Assembly (NCBI GenBank): GCA_001592805.2 | Contig: CP051143.1 | Coordinates: forward strand, 2,604,001 to 2,668,000 | Origin: Peltaster fructicola | Lineage: Eukaryota; Ascomycota; Dothideomycetes | Length of the DNA: 64,000 nucleotides | Direction of reading: 5' to 3' | Shown here: piece by piece, positions 30,989-43,846 of the stretch | How positions within the stretch are numbered: the first letter of the stretch is position 1 | Layout: each line of letters begins with the position of its first letter | Notes under the pieces: generated by a model | Seen by the model: the letters and a program-made list of their open reading frames with translations, nothing else | The model's database searches: none | What the model was told of the DNA's origin: nothing | Program-made: the position numbers and the translations under genes

Positions 30989-33460
30989 ATGATGCTCACA
31001 CATGGCTGGACGGTCTCAGCGGCCCTTGTTGTGCTTGCAGGCCAGGCATTGGCCCAGCAAGATTCTGTCTTCAGCAAAGCCAGCAACGAGACACTGCTAT
31101 GGGGACCTTACAAGCCAAACCTCTATTTTGGTGTACGTCCAAGACTCCCGAAATCAGTCAGCTTAGGTATGTTATGGGCTAGAACCGACAATTTCGATCA
31201 CATCTCGCCAAATGTTCGTTGGACTTGTGAACAACATGAGGGCATGGCTGGATATGGTTGGGATGCTTATGATTCGAGAAAGGGCGGCATACAGACCATA
31301 CGCGACAAGGGAAACGACATCGATATCGAGACGAGCTTTGTCAAGGTTGATGGTGGCGCTTGGGCAGCAAGAATCAAGGGTAAGCCGACTATTAGCGAGG
31401 CCGATTCCGTGAGGACTTCAGTCTGGTTCACAGTCTCGGTAGAGGGCCTTGGTAGCTTGGACATCAAGGATGCAGAGGCGGGAGAAGAGCTTGGTTTCGA
31501 GGGCGACGTCGTCGTGTCGGGTTCCACACCAGATCTTGGAGATTTCAGTATCCAGTTTACTGAAGCTGCGAGCAACCAGCATCCACGCCATGCTCACCCT
31601 ACATACGACGAGAAACCTCTGGACAGAACGCTTGTACACTCGGCGAACGTTCCGGAAGAGGCCATCTGGCAGAGCAAGCGTAAGTGCTTGGGAGTTTTTC
31701 ATGATACTGACTAATCGCTTGCAGCTATCGTTTTCCGATCAATCAAGGAGACCTTCGATGGCTATCTCGAGCAGTACGGCGAGGACAAAATGCCACCTCC
31801 CTACCAAGTCTGGACGATTCGCAATCAGCCTGGACAAGGCAATGTACATATCATAGAGAAGATCTTTCAGGGTGCATTCGAGTTCGACATCATCCAAAAA
31901 CCAGACAGTCACGCGAAGGCTATCGATGTCAGCAAGGAGATCACCGACATGCGCAAGACCTTCGATTCGTTGTACGGACAGATCTTCAAGCCTCAAGCAC
32001 CATTTACAGACTCAAAGTACGTTGAGTTCTCTAAGAGCCTGTTTTCAAACTTGATCGGTGGCATCGGCTACTTCTATGGAGACCAGGTCATCGACAGATC
32101 GTATGCAACAGAGTACGAAGAGGTCAACGAAGGCTTCTGGCAGGAAGCCGAAGAAGCTCGCAATCGCAATGAGCAGAAGCTGGAAGGGCCCTATGAGCTC
32201 TTCACTTCAGTCCCATCACGACCATTTTTCCCTCGTGGCTTCCTATGGGATGAGGGCTTCCACCTTTTGCCGATTCTTGAGTGGGACATGGAGCTGACCA
32301 TGCAGATCGTTAGCTCTTGGTTCAACACAATGGATGAGGATGGCTGGATCGCACGAGAGCAGATTCTGGGAGCTGAGGCAAGGACGAAAGTACCACAGGA
32401 GTTTCAAACGCAATACCCGCACTACGCCAACCCGCCGACGCTTTTCATGGTGGTGGAGGCCCTGCTGGACAAAATCTCCGACCCGAAGCATCTTTCAACA
32501 ACAGTTGGCGATAGTTTTGCGCAAGCTGAAGGCTTCAAGTCGTGGTTGCAGGCATTGTACCCACGTCTCCAAAAGAACTACGATTGGTATCGACGAACAC
32601 AACTTGGCGACGTCAAGTCGTATGACCGCAAGGCATTCTCCACCAAGGAAGCGTACAGATGGCGAGGACGCACACCGAGACACATTCTCACATCTGGACT
32701 TGACGACTATCCACGCGCGCAACCACCACATCCCGGCGAGCTTCATCTCGATCTGATCAGCTGGATGGGCATGACTGCACGAGCGTTACACCGCATTGCT
32801 GTGTATCTTGGCAACGACGAAGATGCATCTCGCTATGGTAAGATTGAGGAAGCTATCAGCCGCAATATCGATGACCTTCATTGGGATTCCAGCGAAAAGA
32901 CATATTGTGATGCAACCATTGATGACTACGAAGAGTCGATTCATGTCTGCCACAAAGGCTATGTCTCGATCTTTCCGTTCATGACTGGTCTCATTGGACC
33001 TGACCACAAGAACTTGAAGCACATCCTCAACTTGATCGCCGATGAGGATGAGCTCTGGAGTCCGTTCGGCATCCGAAGCTTGAGCAGGAGTGAAGAGGCC
33101 TACGGCACTGATGAGAACTATTGGAGAAGTCCAATCTGGATGAACATGAATTACCTCATCATCAAGAACCTTTATGTGAGTTTAAATCGTCTACCACCCC
33201 TGACATACTGACGTTCTCAGTCTATCGCAACACAATCCGGGCCTCAACAGAAACGCGCGACGTCAATGTACTCAGGTCTACGTCAAAACCTCGTTAATGC
33301 AGTGTACTCATCCTGGAAGGAGACAGGTTTTGCATGGGAACAATACAACCCAGAGACCGGAGCGGGTCAGCGCACACAGCACTTCACGGGTTGGACGAGT
33401 CTCGTCGTGAAGATCCTCGCCATGCCCGACCTCAAAGATGACGGTCGAGACGAGTTATGA
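30989..33460 (+). CDS. CWH41: ER mannosyl-oligosaccharide glucosidase I (GH63)
   Basis: Glucosidase I removes the outermost glucose from Glc3Man9GlcNAc2 in the ER, the first N-glycan trimming step. There are three exons: 30989-31679, 31725-33175 and 33221-33460. Each intron is 45 nt, with donors GTAAGT and GTGAGT and CAG acceptors. The protein is 793 residues. The start MMLTHGWTVSAALVVLAGQA is a signal peptide or anchor. The N-terminal GH63 beta domain has ETLLWGPYKPNLYFGVRPR, and the catalytic (alpha/alpha)6 barrel has SRPFFPRGFLWDEGFHLLP. The late catalytic region reads WRSPIWMNMNYLIIKNLY, directly before the second intron. The final exon has GFAWEQYNPETGAGQRTQHF and TGWTSLVV. All match the family order and usual length. 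Confidence 0.95.
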
Positions 33461-33582
33461 TGCAAACATAGACGAGTAGAAAATGTAGATATGAATGCCA
33501 TGCTCTTTTCGATTGTACAGCTGTCGGTGCGTCTAATTCTTGGTATCTGTACATTGCCCATCACTGCTCTTTTGCATAACGC

Positions 33583-34064
33583 TTAGAATGGGTTATCCTC
33601 TGGTGCGATCTCGTGGGTGAAGAATCCACCGATCAATGGGATCTTGGACAGCACATCGCGCTGTAATCGTGGAACGGCATTGAGGAAGAAGACTGCAAAG
33701 ACACCGGCGGCGGCGCCAAAGCCAACAGCAATTGGTGCTCTGATCGGAGTCAGTAGGAGCTTGCAAGATAGCATCATTTGACGTACATCCTTCGGAGGTA
33801 GCTGACGTCGTATTGTCCAAGCTTGTACTTCGCCTGCTTAACGCTGGTGATTGTCAATGTTTGCGCATAGCTGAGAGATATCGATGAGCTCACTTCGGTC
33901 CGTATCGGCTCCTGAACTGCTGGTATGGCTGTCGCATAGCCCATGGCTGCACGCCCTTTGTGCCGGCGGACTGAAGACCGTACTGGTCCTGAAGCTGGCG
34001 TCAGTCTGAATCCTACAGACTACACACACGCTGAACATACCAATCTGACGAGAGTTGCCCTCAT
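33583..34064 (-). CDS. QCR10: Cytochrome bc1 complex subunit 10 (QCR10), four exons
   Basis: QCR10 is a small single-span subunit of mitochondrial complex III. I join four exons: 34041-34064, 33894-33988, 33787-33843 and 33583-33739. The introns are 52, 50 and 47 nt, with donors GTATGT, GTGAGC and GTACGT. All phases agree and give 110 residues. The start exon codes for only MRATLVRL. The C-terminal part is diagnostic: the membrane helix VGFGAAAGVFAVFFLNAVPR, then DVLSKIPLIGGFFTHEIAPE and the terminal DNPF. The upstream YQQFRSRYGP element also fits the family. If the first exon is wrong, translation could begin at ATG 33937 in the second exon. The gene is divergent from the Trs130 gene (285 bp between ATGs). 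Confidence 0.85.
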
Positions 34065-34349
34065 CTTTGCTTGTCAATGGAGTGATGTAGTGAAAAGCAA
34101 AAGGCGTTGCTTGAGGTCGGGATTGGCAGGGAGCAGTGGTCAGCAACTTTAGCTCAGTGCTAAAAGTCGTGGGACGAATCTGACCTCACCTAAGCCAATC
34201 CAGGGCACAATAGCTTCGACATGTGCTCTTTCACAATCTAGAAACGATCGATGCTTCGAGCATCGTGTGCGCAGCGATTTGGTCTCCTTCTTGAGCTAGA
34301 GTCATGCAGCGGAAGTACCTGAAATTATCATTACTCGAGTCTTGGAGTA

Positions 34350-37300
34350 ATGGAAGTCTCCTCGAGCTCGAAGGTCACTGGTATGAATGGATCATTGTTG
34401 ACAGAGTACTGAGACTGAACAACTCGCAGTGGAATATCATGATCCGTCTGGAGTCTTCCCATTGATCGCGCGCGATCTCACAAACCGGTTGCCTCTTCGA
34501 AATCTCAACTGGCAATCCAATGCACGACCACTTCGACAGATCAAGCACCTCCACGTTGAGTTCGTCCCTTCTGCGGAAACCCAAGCAGCACTGCGAACGC
34601 CTACGACGCAGAACAATGCTCCAGCCAACAGCATCGACATCCTGCGAAGTGGCTTCGAACCACCAAAACCTGTAATCAAGGAGCGCAAACATCAGATACC
34701 CGGTCTCAAGACCACACCTTACTTGAAGATATATGTTTTACGATGTGATGATAAAGACTGGTACAAGCAGGAGGAACGGCGGAAGCTCAAAGAGTGGGTG
34801 CATGAAATCAAGAACGAGGATGGCAAACATGAGCACCACGATGCGACAGAATGGCTGATCCTGCATGTAGTCATCCCGGATACTGTTGCTGCGAGCGAGC
34901 CTCGATGGCGAGAGTCCAGTCGGGATCGTGATGAGCTCAAGGAACGATCTAAGGGCACTGGAAAACTGCTCGGCAAATCTCAAAAGACAGTCCTTGACCG
35001 GTTGCGAGCAGACTTTGGTGAAGGCAGAAGTACTCACGATCATATCGCACAGATCAGGTTGTCTAAAAGCCAAATTGCCGTTGACTTGCTGCCTGTGCCA
35101 GCACTTGCGCGGACGATCGAGGAGTCTACTGATGAGCGCGAGAAGTCTTGGAGCGACCTGATGAGCAAGATCAGATCAGCTATCCTTTCATCATTCGACA
35201 CTCGAGTGCGACAGTATGAAGAGGATATTGCTGAGCAGGAAGCTCGACGATCGTTCCCCGGCTGGAATTTCTGCACATTCTTCATCCACAAGGAAGGTCT
35301 TGCTCGTGCTTTGGAGAGTGTCGGGCTTGTCGAAGATGCCTTAGGAATCTATGATGAGCTATCGCTAGGCCTGGAGAACGTACTGAGCGATATAGCGTCT
35401 GGTGAAGCTGCGCAGACGGCAACATCCTTCACCACAGCTGGATCTGAGGCCATTGATAGGATAGTTGGGCACGATACTGCCAGCCACGGATTATTTGACA
35501 AAGGCTACCGCGAGGAGATAGTGCGGAGCACTATATCTGTATTCGACTTCTTCTGCTACCTCTTTGAGCGACAAATGGCATTGATCTTGCGGCTGGCGGG
35601 CAGATCAGCTGCTACAGCAGTGTCCGGTGTCAAGGAAGGCGGCGACGACCTTGTCATGCTCGCAGAGATCTGCTGGCGTGGACTGAGCTTTCTACATAAC
35701 GGCGCACGAACACTCAAGCAAGATTTACTGCACACCTTGCCTCTTATCGAGGCTCAATCGCTGGTGCTGTCTTGGACTTATGCAGCGGCGGAACTGGTTC
35801 TCACACGCACCCAATCCAGTCATCTCGACCTCACAGATCAAGGTATCAAGCTCGAAAAAGAGACTACTAGTAAACAGACTTCACATCGTGTGGAATTTGG
35901 GTTCAGCATGGGCGCTGATGCATACCCACAGCGAAATAGCAGTCTTCCAATCCGCAAGTCTGCCCAGTCGCATGTGAAGTCAGTTACATCCACCTCATCT
36001 GCAGGTAGACCAAGTGAAGATGGTCTCTTCAGTCCTCCAAGCAGTTCTGGCACCGATGGAACGAGACCTGCAGCCGTGCCTGGTCTTGCTGAACTTGCAG
36101 CATATCGAGCTGAGCTTCTATCGTTGCAACGAAAGTCGCTCGACCTTGTGGCTGCGATGAAGGGATGGTATGCAGGCTGGGCAGCTCTTGCGAAGATGAG
36201 TTCACTGGACGACGACGATGCCACCATCACAATCACTAATGGCGATGATACTGCACTTCGAATTGGACGAGCTGTGGCGATCAATCTCCACAGTCGAGCC
36301 AAGTACGAAGACGCTTTTGCGACTCTGACAGAAACAGCAGCACGGCACTACCTATTGGCAACACACATCAAGTCGGCAGAAACCTTTATGGGCGATCTCG
36401 CCGTTCTTCAATATTTCCAACATGACTTTGCATCTGCTGCAACGTACTTCAAGCACGCTTTACCTATGCTCGAAGCTGATGGCTGGCATGCACTCTACCT
36501 GAAGGCTCTGATACTTTACATTGATTGTTTACAACGACTTGAGCAGTACGATGAAGCGGTCATAGCATCTATCAAGCTGCAAGCCAAAGTGGTCGAGCAG
36601 TATGCTCATGCTACACGAATGGATACCAGCGACGAACTGATAACGAAGGCTGCACGGCTCAGTCGGATGCTCGATCTGTCCGAGCATCTTGCTCAGCCGT
36701 TGGTCACTCCATTGTACACGCTATTCCCAAATCTTCAACTCAGCCATGAGATCAGTCATCGATATGATAGGGACGGGTTCTGCTACAAACTACGCTTTGA
36801 ACATGTCATGCAGGATGTTGTTGTAGACAATATTGCGCTACAGCTTGTACATGTCGAGAACACAAGCATCGCGATCACATTACGGTCAACCGAGCCCGTC
36901 AAGCTGACGCAAGGCATGATGGAAGTGGAGCTTGACAGCAATGTGACAGCATATGGCATGTTCAATATCAACGATATCGAGATCAGAGTCCAAAAATTAA
37001 TCTTCCGGCATGAACTGCGACCTAAGCCACCAATACCAGAATTGGTCCTAAACGGAAAAGACACTGAGCAGAGCGACCTGGATAACGACAGGCGACCACA
37101 TCTTCTGGTGTACCCTGCCGCACGGGCAATCAATGTAAAGACATCCTTAGCAAGCACAACTGTTGTACACAAAGCTCGACATATCGCCATCGAGCTTGAT
37201 AGCGCCTGGAACGACATCAACACACTCGACATACGACTGAAGCCAGCTACAGCAGGTCTTCGCCTACATCTGGACGAGATAAACACCCAAGGCATCGTTA

Positions 37301-38604
37301 CACGACCTAGTGAGCCTCAAGCCACAGGGACCATAGCATTGGGCTCACTACAGTCGGGATCAAAAGCAACAGTTGCTGTCAGATATTCCGTGGAGCAAGC
37401 GATACCAGAACTCAGTGTTCGCGTCGAAGTGCACTACACAACTAGCCTTGGTGCGTTCGTCGCGCTCCAAGATGCTCGTCTGTCAACGCAGCTTCCTCTA
37501 GACGTTGAAGTCAAGGACACTTTCTACCTGGACAGACTGCTCTCGACATTCACAGTTCGCACAACGAACCAGCAGCCTGTCATTCTAGACACCGCCACCC
37601 TGCACGACTCAGAAGCATACACTGTTGATGAACCTCCCGTTTCGAAAACTCCTACGATTGTCCTTGCACAACAGCCTGTCGACTTTGTGTACAAAATCGG
37701 TCGGAAGTCTTCAACTAAGCTGGCTGCGAAGCAGGACTCGGCTCTGATGATAGCGTTCAGCTGTGTGCCTTTACAAGAGTTGGTCACTGGCACTATTGCT
37801 GCTAAGTTTAAGGATGCAATCGGAAATAGCCACTTTGCATCACTACAGCGACTGATGCTGCCTCTCATCGAAACGAGGTGCTCTTCTGCATTTACAAATG
37901 CAGACTTGGAGCTGGCTGCATTGACACACGAAACAAAGATGCCATCATTTGCAGATGTAGGCTGGTTCGAAATCATCGACACACTGCCTATCGATACCCA
38001 GCGACCACTTTCAGACTGGTTGATGAAGTGGCATATTGACAATCAAAGAGTTGCTTTAAACGGAGAGACATCGAGACTAGCACATCAGAAGCTCATCACC
38101 ATTCAGGTCGACGTGCTTAGAGTTGAACATGTCTTCCTTGCATCCATCCACCAAGATCAAGCTCGAAAAGGAGTCGGCGAGCCCATGATGACAATTGGGT
38201 CTCCGACAAAGATGCAGCTACAGCTCTGCTACACTCGGCAATGGAGTACAGACGAGGGTCAAAGTCAGACGAAGAGCTCGAGACGACCAGACTTCGTGTA
38301 TGAACTCCATGCTGAACCAGACGTGTGGCTCCTGAGCGGACGCAGACGGGCTTGCTTCACCGCTGCTGACCGTGATGGTGTTGTCTGTGCATCATTCTAC
38401 GCTGTGCCGCTGAAATCAGGCGAGTGGCCATTGCCTACAGTCACCGTGCGCCCTGTCACGGTCCTTGAGGAGGAATACAATGGAGGAGCTCCCACGACGT
38501 GCGAAGCTAGCTGCTCAACTGCTGGACAAGTCGTACATGTTATCAAGCACGAGCAAAGCAGCAGATTAGTGGTGCTGGAGAACGATGGAAGCAATGACAT
38601 CTGA
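34350..38604 (+). CDS. TRS130: TRAPPII subunit Trs130 (TRAPPC10)
   Basis: Trs130 is a large subunit of TRAPPII, the exchange factor for late-Golgi Rab GTPases. A 31-nt first exon (34350-34380) codes for MEVSSSSKVT. A 49-nt intron (GTATGA ... CGCAG) joins it to 34430-38604, giving VEYHDPSGVFPLIARDL, the standard fungal Trs130 opening. The product is 1401 residues. The N-terminal part has YLKIYVLRCDDKDWYKQEER and ATEWLILHVV. The conserved segment GWNFCTFFIHKEGLARALES lies around residue 290. The middle is helical (TPR-like) and the C-terminal half is beta-rich, as in TRAPPC10. A Ser-rich disordered segment sits near 510-560. Without the first exon the frame has no ATG at the right place, which supports the intron. 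Confidence 0.93.
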
Positions 38605-38840
38605 AGCACTAGCCATTGTTATAGGTAGCTCTAATGTATTGTAATGCAATATCGACACTGTACATCTCTTCCAGCTTCCACAAGCAAGGGCGCGGCTTCT
38701 TCGCTCGCTCGCCAGTTGACTCCAGGCTCCTGGCTATGATAATACAGCGATCAGGGAGGGCAGTCAGACCCATCCCAGTCGGTCTAGCTTTGATATATGC
38801 TACTCGTATGTGCGTTAGAAAAGCAACAACATGGACTGGC

Positions 38841-40170
38841 TCAGATCGGCGGCTTTATTGCGGCGGTCTTCTTCGTCTTTGGTGCCCATTCGTTGCCGAA
38901 GTACTTGTGGTAGACCGGACGACAGTCCTCTTTGTTCAGGAAGGATTCGCCATCGGTAAATTTGCCCTTTATGCAGCCTCTGCACTTTGGAGAGTTGGGG
39001 CAGTTGAAGAAGGGGATGTGCTGGTAGCCGATGTCTTTGAACCTGTAGTATGTTAGATTGTTCTTGAGGAAGATTCTCACGAACTCACCAATGAATCTGA
39101 CTCGGGTCTAGGAATAGACCTAAACCGATACTGTGGACAGGAGCATCTCCCCATCGCTCGTAGAAGAAGCCACCTGCGCGATCCAGATGTTCGAAGTATG
39201 CTTCATAGGCTGGCGACCTCCAGAAGTCCATGTCGGCGATCTCAAAATTGCTCCAAAAGTGGCATGTCGAATACCCATGTGCCTGCTTGTAGTGATCCGG
39301 TCGGTGCTCCTCATCGTTCAGCCAGTCCATCAGATTTGGATTAGACAGATACCGCGAGTTCTCAGAGATGAACTTGATGGTCTCAGGCCAGAGCGACTCG
39401 ATCGATGCTGGACTGTCGTACAAGTTGATTGTGTACCCGTACGTCTTATTGTTGTCCTGCAGATATCTGAAGACATCGTAGTCGACGTCGCAGAAGAAGT
39501 GTACCTTCGGCTCAACACGCCAGTAGTACTTGATGCCCTCCAGTGCTGGGTGTTTATAGAAAAAGCCACTGTTCCATCGGCACATCTGATGGTAGCTAAC
39601 CATGTGTGCGTACTGCACCTCCTTCTCCTTCAGCAGATCCGCACTCTCCTTCATCACGTCCTCACTGATCCAGCTCGGTATGTCCCAGTGTTCGGCCGGT
39701 ACCATGTGGTATGTGACTTCGGCATTCGTGGCAGCGGTTGTCTTCTCCATGAACTCCTGTGTGAAGGCCTCGTCATTGAAGAACATCCACGGGTAGTTGA
39801 ATTTCCTGTTCCATGTCCTCTCGAGGTCATGCATCGACTGCAGTATGTCGTCCAGCTCTTTATTTCTTACTAGTGAGATGATCGCGGCATTGATCCGATC
39901 GCTGTCTGGATTGTCGGCGGCATAGTTGTTCCCTCGCACTCTCGATAGGTGTCCTTCAGGCTCTGTGGTCTCTGCAGATAAGTCTTGTCAGCGACACAAT
40001 CCCTGCGACGAGCCCATGAACTCACCATCCAGGTTCGGATCCCTATCAAATGGCTTTCCCACTCGTAGTTCTCCTGTTGAAGCGGTGCCGAACAGCAGCG
40101 AATACAAGAAGTAGAGGATGGCGATACACAATGCCAGAGTCAGCACGCGCATAGGCCGTGCGATCGCCAT
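38841..40170 (-). CDS. GT15 alpha-1,2-mannosyltransferase, Kre2/Mnt1 family
   Basis: This Golgi type II enzyme adds alpha-1,2-mannose to O- and N-glycans of cell-wall proteins. There are three exons: 40026-40170, 39089-39971 and 38841-39042. The introns are 54 and 46 nt, both with GTGAGT donors. The protein is 409 residues. The first exon gives a basic tail and the anchor VLTLALCIAILYFLYSLLFG. The catalytic domain has FNYPWMFFNDEAFTQEFMEK, the donor-site region YYWRVEPKVHFFCDVDYDVF, and GYTINLYDSPASIESLWPET. QAHGYSTCHFWSNFEIADMD and AGGFFYERWGDAPVHSIGLG follow. The third exon carries the Cys-rich end HIPFFNCPNSPKCRGC. Motif order and length are those of Kre2/Ktr proteins; which paralogue it is cannot be told. 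Confidence 0.94.
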
Positions 40171-40839
40171 GATGGAACCTCCGACGAAGTAGAGTCCTCA
40201 CGTCCCTGGTCGTGGGTTACGAGCGTCTTTCCTGTCGCGTACAGATGAATGCCCGTGTCACCTCAACATCTGCACGTCATTCACCGCTGCCAGAGCGCTG
40301 GGTGAGCAGGAAAACAGTCCGATGGCGTGTCGTTGTTAGCGATGTCGTTGATGTGCTTTCGAGCCAAAGGAGCGGATGGATATGGCTACGAAATGTAGGA
40401 TTGAAAGCCTCGGATGGGATGGGCTTCTTTTTGGCTGGCAAGCTTGTGAAGAGTGAGATCATTTTCCCCTGCAGCGAGCAATGAACGCTTGCAGCCGCTG
40501 CCTGCGCCGCGTGTGGAGGTGGAAATCCTGCGACACACGACCACGTAACTTTTCTTCCTCTTCGTCACTGCTGACGAATGCCATGCTCAGGTATCCTACG
40601 ATGCTGAGCCTCTAGTATGAAGCGTCGTGTAACACGCATACATGTACGCCGGACTCGTCAATTGCACCCACATGGTTCGCGACCATCTCATCGACCCGAT
40701 AGCTGGTCATTGGAGCACCACGTGTAAGGTCTACTCTTCCTCTGCTCACACGTCTACAGATCGCAGCCTACGGAGCTGCTCGCTGGGTCTATATTTGCGA
40801 CGGCCGAGCATTGATCCTGGCCACGTAGCATGTCTAGCG
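40171..40839. other. Intergenic between the mannosyltransferase and the MFS gene
   Basis: This is promoter sequence of the mannosyltransferase gene and the 3' flank of the MFS gene. No further gene is supported. Confidence 0.5.
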
Positions 40840-42547
40840 CTAGCCATCTCGCTCTTCGTTCTCTGCCTTCAACACAGGCTGTCGACGCCGCCACTGCCGT
40901 CCTTTGACCTGCGTTAGAACAACACCGACAAGGAACGCAACACCGAGTATCATCGCTTGGCATCCGAACGAGACACCTGGTCCCGTGGTCATGATCCACT
41001 TCAGCTGAAAGTAAACCACACTGAAGCCTCCCCAAGTCCTGCAACACATCAGTAATGGTCAAAGCACGGACAGGAGAAACTCACCGCCACATGTTGATGA
41101 TAGCAGCGACGTAGGACGCTTGCTTCGGGAAAGCATCTAGACAGTATGCGCTGATGGAAGTCGTACTGGCCACCAGAGCGAATGCCACGCCTCCCCAGCC
41201 GATCAAGAGCGCACTCCAGTGCAGCGCATGCTGTAGCGCTTGCCCGTACAGCACTAAACCTGCGAATCCGATCAAGGTAGGCGGATAGGCACCCCAGAGT
41301 CTGTTCTCGAGCACATATACGCCCTGATGCTTGCGAATATAGCGCTCGCACAACCAGTCATTGAACCAATGACCCCAAATCCCACCAAGAAGTGCTCCCA
41401 CAATTGACGCTATCCAGCTACAGGCTACGCCAGTATCGCTGAAGCTATACGGCGGTGGTATGATAAGCTGCGTTACCGTGACGTCGATACCAATCAGCCG
41501 GGCTCCCAGGACGAAGATGTACGTTGATGTGAGGAAGAAGATCTGAGGTTGACACTGCACGATGAAGAGATCTCGCCAGGTCGCTAACATGTTAGGTCTA
41601 CCCATGGTGCGGTGGGTGAATATCCCCGTGAGTGCAGCAAGTCGATTTGGTCGTGGAGTCGTCGCTGCTATCCTGTCAAACAGCGTCTCTTCGCCAAGGA
41701 CTACTACCAGTAGCAGTGCCAGACCGTGGAACCCAGCGAGTACGCCAAGATTGGCGCGCCAGGACACAGCAGGTAGTAGCCATCCTGCCAAGAATGGACC
41801 CAAAAATGGTCCGCCGAGGAAGGAGTATACCCAGATGTTGACTTTGCGAGTGCGTTCGTGGAAGAAGAAGCTGATGATTAGCATAGCCGAAACCACGACG
41901 GACATACACTTACAGATCATGCACAATCGCAAGTCCAACCACCTGCGGCGCTGTATCAAAGAAGCCTTGCAGCGTGCGGAATGCTGTGTAGCAAGCGTAG
42001 TTGGGCGACAGCGCTGCTGCCATCACCACCAACGCTGTCAAGAGCTGTGTCCAGAAGAGAATTGGCAGTCTACCGTACCGTTGCATCAGTGGGACTGCGA
42101 GTATCCCTGCCGCACCCTGGAGAAAGATGCCACCACTGATCGAGTTCGCCACATCTGGGACAGACATCTGGAAGGTGACAGCCTGCTGTTCGAACAGAAC
42201 ACTTCCCCAAGAAATGCCAAAGTCGGTCAGCTGATTATGTCAATGATGGTCTGATAGCTTGCTGCGATCACTAACCAGCGAAGCAAGCATCAGTGGTATC
42301 AAGACCAGGTGTTTGCGAGTAGTGCTCCAATTCTGGGATCTTTGAGTCAAATCTTCTCGTGTGCTCGTTGACTTACGAGCGGATCGTCTGAACTGTCTGA
42401 AGGCTGTGGAATAAGAACTGTCTTCCCATCCTTGGCGAGCTTTAGGTCGTCTCTCGATGCAGATGCCGCCAAGACATGTAGATCTCCATCTTCGTGTGTG
42501 GCTGTTCCAGCAGGGTGCTTCTCCGAGAGTGTGATCTTAGAAGACAT
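40840..42547 (-). CDS. MFS transporter of the DHA1/Hol1-like group
   Basis: There are five exons: 42377-42547, 42276-42332, 41914-42230, 41085-41870 and 40840-41038. Introns are 43-46 nt except the first pair's, and all phases agree for 509 residues. The cytosolic N-terminus ends in DDPLNWSTTRKHLVLIPLML, the DPxNWS entry typical of this fungal drug/H+ antiporter branch. The first half has about six helices and the loop motif QRYGRLPILFWTQ. A central loop (EETLFDRIAATTPRPNRLAA) separates the second six. The substrate is unknown; relatives move polyamines, drugs or metabolites. It is divergent from an O-methyltransferase relic 500 bp away, which raises the chance of a role in export of a secondary metabolite. 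Confidence 0.88.
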
Positions 42548-43046
42548 TGCGGGCGAGAAGAAGTGACGATAGCATAAAGTTGCGACGTCCTGCGCTCTGC
42601 CTTATGAGCTTCGGTTGTGTGAGGACCCATGCAGGCCTTGCAGGGCTGTTTGGGGGCCAAGCTGAACAATGACAACGATCTGCAGGTGAGACGATTGACA
42701 TGCAGCGAATGAGGTACAATACATCCAGCCCCATGGCAAGCTTCACGCTGAGTTTGCGTATGGTATGCACGTACGTGCTGATAGCCAGGTCGTGTTTGGC
42801 TAGCTCGACATGTCAATCATATTAACATAGCAGCAATACGCTCGGCGCCATGCACGCATGCTGGACACTGTGAAGGCGTCTGCGGAGTGTGAGAACGGCA
42901 TGCTGCAAGAGTCGCTTTGCTGCAGCTCTCACATCAGGTGATGACAGTCGCACAGGTCTGATGGAGTTGTGTCTATTAAGATCTGGTCAATGAGTGGTCT
43001 TCTTGGGCGAAGTGGCTTCAATCGACCACAACAGGGAGCCTTCTGT
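42548..43046. other. Divergent intergenic region between the MFS gene and the methyltransferase relic
   Basis: This stretch should contain the MFS promoter. I see no gene and no clear repeat. Confidence 0.45.
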
Positions 43047-43846
43047 ATGTGCGTTCGACTAGCTGTTGAGCTCAACGTGTTCCACACCATCCGCAAGACC
43101 TTGCCATAGTCATCGAAGCCGATAGTACGCTGCTAACTCGTGTCTTGCGCGCGCCGATAGATGCGATTTCTGTGGACGAAGACCGGAAGGTGAGTGTACT
43201 GCTACTGCGATCACATACCACATGATCAAGTCGAGCCCTGCTGCAAAGTATATCGCTGAGCAGGTGGCTATTCCTGGGAGACGTGACATGTTCGTACTAG
43301 CCGCTGCTCAAGTAGACTCTAGGATCCACAGCTACAAGCTGCAGCGTCTCTCGTTGATGTAGGCGGCGGTTCAGGCTGTCAAGCTGAGGTCGCTCTTACG
43401 AAGTGGTACACAGTCGGGAAGTTCGTGATAGAGGGCAAGGCTGCTGTGGTCGAGGACATTACAAACGTAGACCTACGTCTCAAATCCTTGGTCAGCGTCT
43501 TCCTAGCACTACAGTCGATCAAAGGAGGGCCTTATGAGTTGAAGTCGGTCTCTCCTGACAGTGTGATGTGTGTACGTACTTCCTGTAGGTGAAGTATGCT
43601 TGCAAATATTTTAGAGAGTCAGGACAGCAAGAACCGAGGACACTCCAAGACTCTCGTTTTCAGCCTCATCCTACCACGCCGAGTTGTGCTTCTGCGTGCT
43701 GGTGGGGCTGGACTTGATCATCCTGTGCCTCTATGGCACACGAAGGAATGAGAGGTTGTAGAGAAGACTTGTCGAAACTGCAGAATTGCATGTTGTCGAT
43801 GATCTAGAATCTGATGGGTGATCCCGATGCATTCAAGACCAGATAG
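43047..43846 (+). pseudogene. Decayed SAM-dependent O-methyltransferase (Methyltransf_2 type)
   Basis: Pieces of a fungal O-methyltransferase lie in family order but in different frames. The N-terminal dimerisation/winged-helix part is RLAVELNVFHTIRK (from ATG 43047), then IEADSTLLTRVLRAPIDAIS with VDEDRK. YHMIKSSPAAKYIAEQV follows in another frame. The SAM-binding motif I, SLVDVGGGSG, lies near 43348, with GKFVIEGKAAVVEDI and GGPYELKSVSPDSV after it. Near the end, GLDLIILCLYGTRRNERL, an in-frame stop, and RRLVETAELHVVDDLES match the C-terminal helices. About 100 residues are missing between the N-terminal and SAM parts. At least three frame changes plus internal stops are present, so the gene is not functional. 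Only one break (GTGAGT near 43190) could be an intron. The next gene is a Zn2Cys6 regulator on the same strand. Confidence 0.78.

Noticed and set aside
39133-39873. 246-codon plus-strand open frame
   Set aside because: It is antisense to the catalytic exon of the Kre2-type mannosyltransferase and has no family resemblance.
41562-42254. 230-codon plus-strand frame
   Set aside because: It is antisense to the MFS gene and crosses its introns.
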